Shown piece after piece: positions 43,431-57,051 of a stretch of 60,000 nt of DNA. The position numbers and the translations under genes were made by a program. The DNA comes from Owenia fusiformis (taxonomy: Eukaryota > Annelida > Polychaeta > Sabellida > Oweniidae): the NCBI GenBank assembly GCA_903813345.2, contig CAIIXF020000002.1, forward strand, positions 25,870,455 through 25,930,454. The letters are read 5' to 3'. Each line of letters starts with the position of its first letter. Position 1 is the stretch's first letter. The notes below the pieces were generated by a model. It worked only from the letters and a program-made list of their open reading frames with translations, was not told the DNA's origin and made no database searches.

Positions 43431-44930
43431 TGCAGACTGTAAGCTCTAAATTGAAAAATAAAAAGTATCTCAGCTGAATTGGAAAACGAATTATATACAT
43501 TATGCAATATTTTGTGCTTCTTGGTAATTGATTATCTATATGTATAGACTCATATGAACTATCAAATAATCAAGAAAATTCATTTAGCTATTGCGGATTA
43601 GAGCTATCGACTTTCAAATCGTTTCGGAAATCAAATTAAATTGTGTGATAACGGTAGGGAATTTTATTAAACTTGATTTTTGACCTAATGGATATGTCAG
43701 AAAATGTAATTTGTTATTTAGTTATCTCAGTATAGGGGTAGCGTGACATGTTTTAAGAAAATTACTGCAGGGTATTAGTCAGCTCTCGTTGCTCTTGTCG
43801 TTGTATTATTCGCTTTCAGAAATTTTCAGAACGGGAAAATATCAGGGATATCGAGACCATGATACTGTGTCAAAAGTGAGATTATTGTGCTGAATCATTC
43901 CATTTGAAGGTGTTGATTTCAAATCTTTGATGCGGGAATGCAAAGTTTAGGAAACAGTGCCTGAGTTAAATGAATCACCTATAGCTAGTCTTTTTACACG
44001 CTGCAAAATGTTTCTACGAAATCATCTAAAATAACATGTTTTCAATGAAACTTTTTGCAAGGGTCAAGTTGACAAAGCGTCAGTCTGTAGAGTCCAGTCG
44101 TCACCTTGACAACCACATAAGGAGTGACCTTGGATGCGGTGATTGGTGGTATAATGCACTGCAGTTATATGAAATACTTGAGAGACCCAACATTGACTTC
44201 CCTACAATATTCGCTTAGACTTGAGTAGCTGAGATACATTGACATTGGTATATGAAAATGTCTAAATAAATGTACAAAGACGAAATATGTACATTTATAA
44301 ATATGTATATTAAGTCGAATATAAAATAAAACTCCAAATAGTTTTAGTTAAAATGTGATCGGTTATAATAACCTTGAACCACATTGAGACACATCTGCTT
44401 TTGATTCTCGTGCATTTAAAAATAAAACTATTTTTAATTTAGAAAATGTTATTCTAAATGGTACAAAAATACAAATTAACCACCCGTGCACCTTAATGGT
44501 GTTCCTAATGGGCAAACTAGCATAAATTACAATATCAAAGGTTTACAACTACTGCCATATCTAACTCTCTGATCTATGAATGTAGATAGAGAGGTTCATT
44601 TTCAAAATTGGCTCAATTTCAGGGAATTTGGCACATAAGGTTTCATTTTGCCAGGTCTGGGTACTAAATCTGAATGAAATCATGGACTCAGAGGAATTCC
44701 AATGCTCATTTGTTACTTTGACGATATTTCATCTTTATCTTCATGTATGTTGAACTCTCTAAACCATATTAGGCATCCTCAGTGTCAATCTGCCTATAAC
44801 TTTGTTTTAAGATTTACTGCAAATCGAATGTTTTAAAAATTACAAATACACATGTAGTCTAAAACTATTTCAGTACAAATATGTAGTTTATATAAATCGT
44901 ATTTTTGATCTAAAACACCTAGTTTTACTA

Positions 44931-45199
44931 CAGTAAAACCTGTGTAAGTGGAACACGTTTGGTACCCCTAAAACTGTTCCACTTGGGAGGTGTTCCACTT
45001 TCAGAGGTTCATTTAACAATAAGTCAATAGGTTACGTGACCTTCAAAAGCGTTCCACTTATGGAAGTGTTCCACTTACAGAGGTGTTCCACTTACAGAGG
45101 TTCATTTAACAATAAGTCAATAGGTTACGTAACTTTCAAAAGCGTTCCACTTATGGAAGTGTTCCACTTACAGAGGTGTTCCACTTTACAGGTTTACTG
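44931..45199. mobile_element. Mariner-type MITE (CAGTAAAACCT ends)
   Basis: 269 bp with inverted ends CAGTAAAACCTG and CAGGTTTACTG, flanked by TA on both sides, the target of Tc1/mariner elements. The interior is made of 'gttccactta' repeats and contains a ~95-bp tandem duplication ('ttcatttaacaataagtcaa' twice). The frame through it is an artefact of the repeats. Confidence 0.85.
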
Positions 45200-45201
45200 T
45201 A

Positions 45202-48097
45202 TATATAAAGTTCAACCACAACAACAACAATCGAACTATATAAATAATGAGAATGAGAAAAAGATCATTGAGAGAGTTCTGCGAGGATCAACTTACACTT
45301 GCTTTTTGCAACTCTACTCACTTCCCTACAAAATCACACATCTAGATCTCCTTCTACGTATAAGTAAGATAAATTATCAGCTACATAGGTTATTCTACAG
45401 AACTATTTCGTGGGTTGTAAAATGAAACAATCAGAAAATATAAAGCTAGATAATATTTAAATGTTACTAGAGAGATGTTACAAGGTCATTTATAACTTAT
45501 ATTTATTACTTATAATTTAGAAAATATATCATTTATACTGATGTTCATTTAAGGCCAATCGTACACCCAAAAATTACAATTTTCAATTTTCAATTACCAT
45601 TATCATGTTGAAATCATTCGATAAATAAGAAAAGTTTAGAAATAATTCCGGTCACTTATGGTCACTTATATGTATGATATAGACCCATTATATGTCGAAA
45701 TACATATAATGAATGTAACTTCAATAAAGGTTTATGAAACATCTCCCAGTTATGTTTCAATATTTCACTATTAGTATAAATTAGAAGTGAGGTAAGACTC
45801 AAAAAAATATAACCTGCTAATGACTACAACCTTAGATACGCTTTTCACAGTATGGTGCATATCCTCCTTAAATAACTAAATAACTGATGCGATGTTTATA
45901 AATCACATCAAGATTTCTGGAGGCTGTGCGATATACTGTACTACACATACAACACCTGAACAGCTGTGTATTTATACAATGCATAAATAATGCACAACAA
46001 CCATGACCTTTAAGTGAAAAAATGAGATGGTTGACCTTATTTACAGATGAGTTTTCTATGTTAACAATAAGTTATGTATTTTCTCCCAACTTTCTATACA
46101 AAGTATGTTTATATTTGTACAGGCGAGGAAATGTTTTCCAACCTGTTACCGATAACAGGCAACTCCATATGCAAAATATGTCGGTAAGGCTGAGGCAATT
46201 AGATAATCTGTTTAGTATCACTCAATTTTGTTTTTCTATATATTGAAATTAAAAACGCCTCTGCCATTTATCCTATTTTAGACTATGCACAATAAATTGC
46301 ATTGTTAATAGTGGACGATCAGTGTTCAAATTCGCGAGATCGTCAGGTTATTTGTTGTGCAGTTTGAACGAGTGGAATATGCATTTGTTAAACATTTTAT
46401 TTATTTATCCCAGCCTAACCTTGAAGTGATGAATGTTCGCATACGATATGGATGATATCTAATACAACATTTTACTGAACCATTCAAATGACGTTTTGTT
46501 CCATAATACACAAACAGTAATTATGTACAGAATTAATAAATATATCAATGTACTTTGTATGTTGTAGTTTGCCCATTCTGATACGCATATCATCTTTCTG
46601 TTTCACCTGAAACATTTCAGGACTGAGAAGAAATGAGATGTCATGCTTTATCATGATGTAGTAACTTGCCCATTTTTAAAAATTAAGCTCGCTGTAGATC
46701 CCTTATTTGATGCCCTCCTCTAAACACAGGGTTCAACGGACCTGACCTGTGTTTGGAGAATTGCTTAGAATTCGTTCCTCACAACGAAGATATTCTGGAT
46801 CTCGGACCCATGTGGTCGAAGAATAATTTGATGCATAAGCCGTATCAGAAATATGTTCAGTTAGTTAATTAATTATCTATACTTGGCTAGACTCATTATG
46901 CGAAATAATTTCTCGACCTTGGATGACCTGTTACTTTTCATTTAACCCAAATGGACTGTCCAATGAAATCAGTGTGCCTTTATGTTTAGAGCTCATTCTA
47001 ATGGTTTGCGGGTGTATTTAGCACATAGATAATTACTATTTGCATATATTGAACAATGGAACTCCATTACTATAGACAATACTTTCCATTATCATTTACA
47101 ATAAATTACACTTTATAGGTTAGTGTATAAGCTGAGACAATATATTCACAATAGAAATGCAAGTTTTTAACGGAAACAATTTAATTTGAAAGCCCGCATG
47201 ATTTTACATTCAGTAACCATATGCCAACGACAATTGAGTCCGATAAATACATAGATCTAGATTTGGGAATTCTGAAAAGTCCAATTTCCCCCATACACAT
47301 CAGAGAGATATTGGACTTTCAAAATAGATTCTATTGTCATGGAATTCCAGGAGTGATATTTACAACTATTAAAGTGGTATTCTTAGATATAAATACCATT
47401 TTGAATTTTGGGTTTCCACAATAGCTAAATTACTACAAATAATATTAATGTTTGTAACATGTTACAAGAAATTGTTCTTATTTTGTCTTGTATTTTGAAA
47501 CACCCTGTAGTCGGTTGTTGTAATCGCTATTTCGTCTCAACGTCGTTCACTTTGCAAACTTAATTTGTCCGCCCGAAATTAATCCCCATGGAATATTTCC
47601 GAATGAAGAATTTCAGATTAGCAATTCTATTCAAGCGAGTCGATGTTCATTACAGGCATCTATAGATCTATTCGCGGACGTCGATTATAAATGCAATATC
47701 GGTATATGGAATATATGGAATAACAGTTTATGTCGATCAGCATGAATAGAAGTTAAATCATAGATGAAATTCAGTTACTATGTCAATGAAACATTTTCAG
47801 GTTATGTAACCCTTTAGTAATCCCTTTTCCACAAGCTTATGGATACAAACTAAAAGTAACCTTTACCGAAAGATCCCTGTAGGATCTCCAACGCATCTGG
47901 TCCAATCGAACAAAAACTGAAATTCTATATAAGCTAATTCTATATAAGGGTTCACATTTTGCATTTAAGCATCGCCACAAATCGTTTTTTGTCTCTGTGT
48001 TGATGAGGTATTTCGATCGATCACAATAATTTATAACTTTCTATTGTGATTGGTTTTGTAGGTCAGAATAACCAAGTCTAGATTGATGTTTTATATG
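45202..48097. other. Spacer between MITE and membrane protein gene
   Basis: AT-rich. Short frames (46022-46246, 47221-47424) show no domain. I see no gene. Confidence 0.5.
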
Positions 48098-48103
48098 TTT
48101 ATT
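48098..48103 (-). terminator. Candidate polyadenylation signal of the 884-residue gene
   Basis: AATAAA on the minus strand (tttatt on +), about 390 bp after the stop at 48492; the first such hexamer I see downstream. Confidence 0.4.
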
Positions 48104-48491
48104 AGACATCTGGGTTTTGTATTACGATCAATGCTGTGTCATTAATCGTTCGATATTGAAGTATCTGTTAAACTGTTAAAAGCTCCATTTTTCAAGAAGC
48201 ATAGTTATGCACTTCAAATGCCACTTTGTCAATAGTTTCATTGATACGATGATCGTGGTACAAAGCGTGTGTTCGTTTTAAACACAGATGCGTGTTACAC
48301 ATCCAGACAAACATAGTTTCACCGTGTAGTGTTCCTTTTAGGTTATGACGTTCCTCTCTCGCATAGAATGAAATTCTTGAAGAACACGTACTTCCCGGAT
48401 CATCTCATTCACTACAATCACTTGCTCACATAGCGTGTTCTTCAGATAAGAGTTTGCAACTTCCACTGGCGTCACTGTAAATGAACGCGTT

Positions 48492-51146
48492 TTAAACGTA
48501 CTCGGGTCTTGGAAGCGTTCCTTTCTTGGTTCCAGGCATTTGGAGGCGCGTTCCCCAAGGTCCCTTGTCATATCTGCTGCACGGCAACTCGATGAATATA
48601 TCAGCTTCATTTTTATCTGAATAAATGTCAACGATCTCGAATGGAAGATCTGCTATAGGCCAATCTTCCTCGTATGACGATAAAACCTCTCCTATCTTGC
48701 TGGTAAACGTCTGCGTTGGTACGGACGCAGCGGGCCGTCGGAAACACGTCAAGCGAATAAACATGGGAATCAAACCGCAGAGAAGAATAGACAGAACTTG
48801 ATTAGTGGAAGAAACAGGATAGAGTCTGCCAAACAGAACAACAGTGAGTAACACAAATAGCAAATAAAACACAATGCAGAGAAACTTAATTGATGCGCGG
48901 AAAATTGTTTTGTAAATTGGTCCAGGGCTACCTCCTACTTCAATCTTGCAGACCTCAGAAAGAAGTCCCTTTGGTATGAAATGAAGGTCATTTTTGAAGA
49001 TGAATAATACTGTATTTCTCAAGGTCCAATTCAGTTTCTGGTTCGTAGAATAATCTTCCGCTGCGCCTTCATCTTCGGGGTTAACGTAAATCCGGTTGCC
49101 GACCTTGAATGCGTGGTTGTCTTGGAGATACTCCGGAAGTCGTGTGACATCACTTACTTCTGACGATGACCGATCTGCGATTTCTCTAAAGAGGCGCTTG
49201 TTTACTGCCATATACACCTTGTAGACGCTGTTATAGCCGAGATAAGCGTACATGAACAACAAAACCACAAAGATTACATAGCGAAGAACATAGTTAGCGT
49301 TCATAATAATGCCAAGGATTGTGTAGATCGCCATCTCTAAACCAAAACCGACACATTCAGCGAAGACAATAAGGATCAAATAGGTGCAGAAAAGGAAGAG
49401 CAAAGCAAAAAGAACGTAGAGAATTTTCAGTCCAAATGTAGGAGGCTTTGGCATCTCGATGTAGCTCAAATCGGTGTCAGCTTTATTCGAAGGAAGCGTT
49501 CCACATACTGACCCATCTAACAGCGCCCTCTGTGAGAAGCTCTGGTCCATTAACTCATTATCGCCCTTGACAGCACGGAGAGTGTGGACCCCAACTCTGT
49601 ATGTAAGATAGATGATCGGCGCAAACAGGACCAAGCAACCAATAAGGACGCACGGGAGAACGATAATCCACAGCACCAAGCATAACAGTAGACCTAGAAT
49701 TCCGTAATGCTTACAGGGGTAGAGCAATACAGGGGCCCACTTGGTCAAGGCTGAACAAGACGAACACATGCTATGGAGATCAGTGAACGCATCTCGAATG
49801 ATGCTCCTAAAGCGCCCGGTCTGCTCGAAAGTTATGTAGATAAAAATCATACAGAAGACGAAATACATGACGTAGATGAAAGGGAACAGGCCATAATCCG
49901 GTGAAAAATATTGGAGAAGGTGGTAGCGATATTGCTCAAGTAAATTATTCTCCTTGATGAACTCCTTTTGGTGTATGATTTCCTCGCGTTCGTAATCGCA
50001 ATAAAGCCCCAGACGGATGTAAAATGGCAAAGGGAGCAGCAGAAAAACAGCGAACAGGATCGAAAGTCCGAGACAAAAATGCTTCCAACGGATCATGAAA
50101 TCTTTCTTGAAATCTCCAAGGATGCTAGCTCTGCAACAAGCCCTGAAAGGCTTCTTGTTTCGTATTCCACAGCGAAATAAATTATCATAGAGCCAATCAA
50201 ATAGACCGAGGGATATTCTGCTCTCGGAAACAAGGCGATCCCCTGACACCGCCACGCGCAGTTCATTGATGCGAATCTTCACCGTTTTGTTCTTTGGTAC
50301 AGATCTTAGTCCTTCTTGGAATTTATTAAATTGGGATGTTTCATAAAAGTCTATTCTGTGCTGGTATTTAAGGCTCCCTCTATCGTTGCCCAAGTATATC
50401 AATTTCTCCACGCTCTGGTTTAGTTTTACGATATATGATGTCACGTGACGTTCAAATGTATACAGCCAAGCGGGTATGAAGAGCGGGCCAAATATAAAAG
50501 CGGCAGTCTTGACGAAAATCATGAGAACCATGATAGACCACAATAGAGCGCTTTGGGGCACATCTTTGCAATGGACCTTCCCGTTCTTATACACACTGCA
50601 ACACAGGTCTGCAAAGTTTGCACGACCAGTGTTTTGATACGCAGTGACGATCTGATGACACAGCTGTTCATTCTCTCCAAGCGATGGTTTTTCAAGGTCA
50701 GGGTCAAGGTCACGGATGAGTAACTTCCGGACAGTATTGTACTTCTCATCGGGTTCAAGGTCACGTAAACACCCGGATGGCGAGTCGTAAACAGCAACAT
50801 TCAGCTTGTCGACCCCACTCCCAAGAGTATTGAACGATAACGCCCTGTAGTTAAAGGATAGTTTGAGTAATGACTCGCCCTGCTGGGTCACCCTTCTCCA
50901 TGTATCCAATCTATAATGCAATCCAGTGTTCGTAGTCAATGCATTGTGACTAGAGTTCTTTAAATGGATTTTATATTCCAAAGAATGTATTCCATTTCGA
51001 ACTAAATCCTGGACTTTATATTTCACATTGTCCGAGACAGGGTAAAGTTCGCAACTGATGTCGTTTGATTTGTTTGTGCTTTGTCCATTAATGAGATGTG
51101 GCATTAATGTCAACAGGAGACATATGCTAACACGTACCATCCTCAT
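48492..51146 (-). CDS. Unknown 884-residue multipass membrane protein, intronless
   Basis: I do not recognise a family. A signal peptide (1-21) is followed by a ~180-residue ectodomain with six to eight cysteines and sequons (N25, N64). The first membrane segment is at about 201-229, and a ~120-residue loop follows. Further hydrophobic segments lie at about 357-379, 419-440, 482-516, 573-599, 604-640, 752-775 and 784-800, and the tail (801-884) is hydrophilic. A soluble stretch at 645-750 includes RIYVNPEDEGAAEDYS. That makes about 8-10 passes. The gene is one uninterrupted 2,655-base frame, G+C-richer than its flanks and without introns in an otherwise intron-rich locus, suggesting a retroposed origin or an expanded single-exon family. 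A transporter, channel or receptor is possible; nothing decides it. The start is the first ATG with a signal peptide. Confidence 0.9.
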   Translation of the reverse strand: MRMVRVSICLLLTLMPHLINGQSTNKSNDISCELYPVSDNVKYKVQDLVRNGIHSLEYKIHLKNSSHNALTTNTGLHYRLDTWRRVTQQGESLLKLSFNYRALSFNTLGSGVDKLNVAVYDSPSGCLRDLEPDEKYNTVRKLLIRDLDPDLEKPSLGENEQLCHQIVTAYQNTGRANFADLCCSVYKNGKVHCKDVPQSALLWSIMVLMIFVKTAAFIFGPLFIPAWLYTFERHVTSYIVKLNQSVEKLIYLGNDRGSLKYQHRIDFYETSQFNKFQEGLRSVPKNKTVKIRINELRVAVSGDRLVSESRISLGLFDWLYDNLFRCGIRNKKPFRACCRASILGDFKKDFMIRWKHFCLGLSILFAVFLLLPLPFYIRLGLYCDYEREEIIHQKEFIKENNLLEQYRYHLLQYFSPDYGLFPFIYVMYFVFCMIFIYITFEQTGRFRSIIRDAFTDLHSMCSSCSALTKWAPVLLYPCKHYGILGLLLCLVLWIIVLPCVLIGCLVLFAPIIYLTYRVGVHTLRAVKGDNELMDQSFSQRALLDGSVCGTLPSNKADTDLSYIEMPKPPTFGLKILYVLFALLFLFCTYLILIVFAECVGFGLEMAIYTILGIIMNANYVLRYVIFVVLLFMYAYLGYNSVYKVYMAVNKRLFREIADRSSSEVSDVTRLPEYLQDNHAFKVGNRIYVNPEDEGAAEDYSTNQKLNWTLRNTVLFIFKNDLHFIPKGLLSEVCKIEVGGSPGPIYKTIFRASIKFLCIVFYLLFVLLTVVLFGRLYPVSSTNQVLSILLCGLIPMFIRLTCFRRPAASVPTQTFTSKIGEVLSSYEEDWPIADLPFEIVDIYSDKNEADIFIELPCSRYDKGPWGTRLQMPGTKKGTLPRPEYV

Positions 51147-51599
51147 AATGCAACAGTTATGTGCTTTCTACTCTAACATTGCCAGCAGCAAAGTTAGTTG
51201 CATCCGATTTGTATAATATACAGGTATCTTTCAAATTATATTTCCCAGGTGTTTACAATGTCCAGGTGTATTTAAATAGATCGCATCAGTTTCCACTCAA
51301 ATATAAACAGATCCGAGCTGCACCTTCAACACACTGCACTGATACAGCAAACTGTAGCATAACATTACAACGGACCCCTTCGACGCGTTACAAACTACAA
51401 TATCATGAGATACATTTTCTTCACTGAGAGGGCAGCAATATTCCTGACTCTGAAAACGAGTTTCGCAACATGATATAATTATGACTGATTGCTCCTGAAG
51501 GGCAATGGTAAATGGCATATTAACTGGAAACGAGCCAGAATTCTGTTCTGTTTTGTGCAAAAAGGTAATTGACATGATAAAATACAAATAGCGTACACC

Positions 51600-54500
51600 T
51601 CGTGTTTTTAATTCAAGTTACATTTGAATAGAATCAAGCCACATGTACATTTAAAAAATACAAATAAACAAACATCTATCAAACGTATTATAAACTACAT
51701 ATAACGTACTGTATATGTAACAGTGGATTCAAAAAGTACAGTTTTTCATGAACCATTCGCGCTTTAAATAACAAAAGAAAAACGTAGGGTCTTCTATTCG
51801 AAAGTGGATGAAATCTACAAGTTTTCGCAAATGCATGGTCTTGCTAAGATCAGGTTATTATCAGACCCGTTATCAGAATATTGATCGGAGAGTCCTGCAC
51901 ATAAGCCAATCCTGCATATTGATAATAAATTGCGATGATTTTTTCTGACAAGCATGCAAGACTATAAATCTAACGTTCACCTGCTTGCGTTTGTCTGTTT
52001 TTAATCTTGATCCTTTTCATCTCAGCAGTTATCAAATTTCAGAGCTCCATAGGGCGTTCCGGGAAACATGATCGGTTACTAGGGGTCATTGGGATATGCC
52101 CACTGGGACTAAAAGTCCTGTTGCGGGACTTGGTAAGATAATGAATTGTATCAAAGTTAATTGGTTTCAAAACGAACGCTAGACTGTAAAACTCCACGAA
52201 CATATGTACACCCTGTCCCTGGATTGTTTTGAAATCTTGATAAATATTAAAAGGGCTTCAACTATCTGGGGTTTCTATCTTCTAAACAGGCGTAGACCTA
52301 GGCCTACCTACTTGTATAAGTAAAGGCCCTGATGTGACGGGCTTCAATTTTCTTTGAAAATGCGCACTTTTTAAGAATGTTGAACCAAATTTTCAAAAGG
52401 GTCCCAATCATATTTCGTGGATGGATTTTAAAAATACCTTGTCAATTTTAGGCACGCCTCTTTCTACAGTAAACAAAAACATCCGCTGGCAGTGATCTTA
52501 GAGTATTTTTAGATGTTCACCTTGAATCCCAAGAAATGAGGTAGGTACAATGTATTTATTGTTGGTATGCATATATATGCGAGGGGTGTATGCTCAACCC
52601 TCGTATCAGTTAACAGAAACTAAACGTTATCAATACATTAAAATCGTACTTCGCGCCGTGGTTTGAAACCTTAATGAGGGGTAATCGAATTCACAGACCA
52701 GTTAATTGATTATGGCCGGAATTTCTTCTTATTATCGCTTGCAGTTGTGGAGAGAGGCAGAGCAAATAACACTACATAAGCAAGCATTGGTAATGGCTTG
52801 AAATACCATTTTCGAAACCTGCTCACTTAATTACTAAAATGAACGGTGATAATTAGAATTCTCGTTGATAAAGCACACAAGCTACACGCGCGCTTAGATT
52901 TTTGGTTGCTCCTATCAAAAATGTCAAACGCGCATTCTAAAGAAACGCGTACGAACTTGAAATGACTCTTTGTTTATCTGACCATTTTCCGACTGATCGT
53001 GGGTTATATTTTAACCGAATCCGTGCACCAGACTGACGAGGAAATTATACACAATGTTAATCAGAATATAACTTATGCACAATGGAAATTTCAAACGCTG
53101 ACAAAAAACTAGCAGACCAATTTCTGAAGAGGCCTGGAGTCAGCCGAGCTATGAAAAATACATATATTTAACATCAGACTTTATTACCCGTAACCAAACA
53201 AACGAGGCATTGTACGGCAATTAACTGATGATGTTGCCAAGGGGTCCTCTAATAAAAAGGACGCAAATCGATAACATCAAGTCCGCTCCGATCGGAGTGA
53301 TCGCCAATCTGTTTATGTGACCAATAAGCATTATTTTGTGCACAATTACAATGCAAAGGCGCTAAATAATTCGCAGACAATATGGCTTAGGCATATCCTT
53401 TAATTCCACTCTCCCTGGGGATATAATCAAGTAGTTCGTGTGGCATGCAACGAACAATCACTGACATTATACCTTTGTACATGGAAAATTTATATTTAAA
53501 GGAAGGAGAAAGACACATCCCAGAATTCATGTACAGATGAACCTCCTTCGTCTTTTAAAGAGTATACCGTTTATGATCGTGAAGGTTGTTTACATGTTGA
53601 ATAAGCCTCCAAAATGGTTGTGTCATCAGAATGCATATCTCATCTATTTCCAGACACGGTCTTAGCCTGTAAATTAATGTTGTTTATAAGGGCAAAACTG
53701 CAGAATCTTTTTTTTATTTCCCTATAGGTATTCATTTGAGGTGATAGTTTATCACATTTAATTCATTTACCATCTGAGATCGATTGATGTATTTTTTGTT
53801 TTATTACTTAGTACTAAGTAGTTTAAATTATTGGTGGGATTTTCTACACGGATCACAAAGACACACGAATCATTCATTAAATGTAAAAAGAAGGTTAAAC
53901 AATTCACAAAATATTTTCTTCCTATATTCAGGCCTGAGATATTTTCTGAAAAAGGTTAGATTCACCTTTGATATCATGGTTGGTCAATCATTTTTAGCCT
54001 GATACTGTTTATCTAAATAAGATGGGGCATAAATATGTTTTATTCACCGTTTATGACAGGCACAAGGAGGAAGTGAACATAGTTGAAATATATATACTGC
54101 CCATTTCAGCCCATAGTCAGAACATTAACCCACTTCGAGTACTCAACGTGTAAAAGAAACAAATAACTCACTCACAAATACTTTATTATTTCTTGAGCAT
54201 TTTTGTAGTGTTGGAATTTTATAGTCATATGAGATTATAGGAGCAAGCTTAGCTCTAGGTTGATCCAGAAGGTATATAGCAACGTTTAAAAAATCCAGAG
54301 ATATTTTCTGGATTTTTTTTCATGTAGTTACTTGTCAACCCGGGCTTGTCAAAGAGGGAAGCATCATCACACCTTAAAATAATTCCTCTCTTTCTCATAA
54401 CAATAGTAGAACGTTAAAACTTGTTTTCAACATTATAAATAAAGTCCATACGGCGGCATGTCGCAATCAGGAAGTTTTAATCTTGCTATTTGCCACATAG

Positions 54501-55771
54501 GTTGTCGCCTGTAGAGGTAAATCCTTTTACGTATTATCAAAGAATATGTACATACATTCCCAATTTTAATAGAATTGATACAGCTTATCCGATTTACTCG
54601 ATTTCCTGGGATTTATTTCAACATTGTGTTGGAGAAAAGTGTGTCAACAGACGTGACATCTATGAATTATAATAAAAGGCGATAGCATTTACAGTACATG
54701 TATGTATACAAACAGGGAGTGACATCTATCAAAAAGTAATATTTCATTTCTATCAGAGAGAGAGATTGACAGTTCCGTTGTTCTTGAGCAGGGCCATTTG
54801 CTAACCAAACTATTCCAGACTATACTAATAATATATATCTAATAGGCCTAATATTTGGATCACACATGTATCCGTAAATTAAATTTAAGGCCTTCAATCC
54901 TAAATACTTGATTTGTCACTTGCGATGATATACCTGATACTGCTCAGCCAATGATGTAATATAAAGTGAATGATGTACTGTATTAATATGATGGAGTAAG
55001 ACATGTTTTTGATCTGTATATGATCAGCAGTATCAGTGGGTTGAGTATGACTATGATAAACACACACATCATATTGTGAGCGATTATGATTTCCGAGGTT
55101 TAGTTTGAAGACTGTAGATCAGAGTATTGGCGATGTTAAAGTACCGTTTTATCAACTGTTCCATACTGATAAATATATAGTTCTAATCTACCCAAAAACG
55201 GATGCAATATGGTTTAAATATGCACGCATTTCATGGAAGGATAATATCATTGAGGTGTAGACAAGATTTACCGTTTGAACCATTGGGAACTAGTTTTTCA
55301 GATTTCTCCATTCCTATATGGGACATTGCTGGCGAGAGAAAATAAAATTATGGCTTACCGCCCGCACTAAGCGGATAACATGTTTAGTGGTGAAAATGCT
55401 GAAACGAATAGAACAAAAAATACCAACAGAATCTTTGAATTCAAATTTTATTTAATATAAGAGGGCTTCATGCTAAATTTTATATTTGGTGATTTTCGAG
55501 GCATCTTAACCTATACATGTATATAACATACTCCGGATCCATCCGAGCATATCCTACAATAAAATAAAAACCAAATTTCAAAAGAAATATTATATCGTCA
55601 TTCATTATTTGATTTGTAAATTAGAATAATGCAAATCTGTAAATCTTTTTTGTTTTTGGTCGATCATGACACATCTGGTGTCAATTTTAGCCTCTACGTA
55701 CCTCCACAGCAAAACAAAAGGTTTTCCATCGCATGGTGTCATATTGTTGGGAAATGATTTATCTTTAAAAT
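51600..55771. other. Gene-poor spacer
   Basis: No convincing exon. The minus-strand frame at 55605-55817 has a donor-like 'gaggtacgt' but no domain, and it runs into the foldback element. Confidence 0.5.
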
Positions 55772-56890
55772 TACACTCTAAAAACTTGAAACGCCAAAAC
55801 AACGCTTGTTTTAACACTTATTTGCAACACATAATTAACACGTTTCTATGTTAATACTATATTCTATGTTAATACTATATTGATTAACACGTTTTTACGT
55901 TTATCTCAGCGTTTATAAGGCATTGATCAATGCGTTTATTAACATGTTTTTGTGTTTATTTTTGAAATGATAACATGTTTAAGTGTATTTAAAATAAACA
56001 TTATAACGTGTTTAAGTTTAAGTGTTTAATGCTAACACTAAAACGTGTTTCCGGGCTTGCAACAGATAATTGATACGAAAACGTGTTTATCTCGAATAAT
56101 GCGTTAATAAAGTGTTAATGTTAAACACTTCTGAAACACTTAAAAACATAACCTGTCATAAGGATGCAGACGAAATTTGTAAGTTCTGTTTCTTCATGTT
56201 TTGTTCAAAAAAGTTGTACTCATAGAATGTCCGTAATACCAAGGAATGCGTTCGACATCTTTCGACATATCTCTCATGAAAAATTAATTTCTTCATATTG
56301 GCTGCAAAAGAAACGCCTATACAACGTATTTTAACGCTCTGTGTTTATTCGGGGTGGTCACCCGCCATTTTGAAATATCGATCATCTAAGCATCTTTTGA
56401 CATTTTTCATATGGGAATTATGGGACATACATAATGTGTATAATTTAGTATACATGCCCATCGTATTCCTTGGTATTATGTACATAAGTAGTCAACGAAC
56501 ATTCTATGAGTAAATCCATGTACTATTAAATAAAACATGAAGAAACAGAACTTACAAATTTCGTCTGCACCATTATGACCGGATATAGTTTGAAAGGACT
56601 GCGCATGCTCATCTCATTATAAACGTGAGGCGTTTTTGAAGCGTAAACATAGTTAATGCGTTTTTCAAGTGTTATAGTTTTAATAAAGGTGTTTCAAAGA
56701 AAATCCAAGGCGTGTTGTTTAATGCTAAACACAGGAAAAACGCTTGTCAAAAACGTAGTTCAAAATAAAAGTGTTAAAAATAAAACGCGTCGTGTTAAAA
56801 AAAGTTCCTGTAATAACGCACCAACGCGTTAAAATACAGAAAAGAAACACATTAACACGTTTACATAACAACACTCGTTTTAAGAGTGTA
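55772..56890. mobile_element. 1.1-kb foldback element with nested arms
   Basis: The outer ends are inverted: 'tacactctaaaaac' at the left and 'gttttaagagtgta' at the right. Both outer arms are full of 'aacacgtttttacgttta'-like repeats. Inner arms at 56165-56235 and 56500-56572 are near-perfect inverted copies (starting 'tgcagacgaaatttgtaag'). All arms centre on about 56365. Non-coding. Confidence 0.75.
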
Positions 56891-57051
56891 TATATAATAC
56901 TTGGCATGTGGTTTAACATTGATCATATAATATTCATCTTTAATTTATGTATTGTGTTTTGGCCCACCCTGTATAATGAAGTTTAAATCAAAATTGCGAA
57001 CTTAATTGTTACTACCATTCTTATTAGATCGATGCGATGGCTAGCACTGAC

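Noticed and set aside
45036-45425. 129-codon frame starting in the mariner MITE
   Set aside because: The first part is the MITE's duplicated repeat; the remainder shows no domain.
55605-55817. Minus-strand frame with a donor-like site as a further VWD exon
   Set aside because: No matching acceptor or cysteine pattern, and it overlaps the foldback element end.
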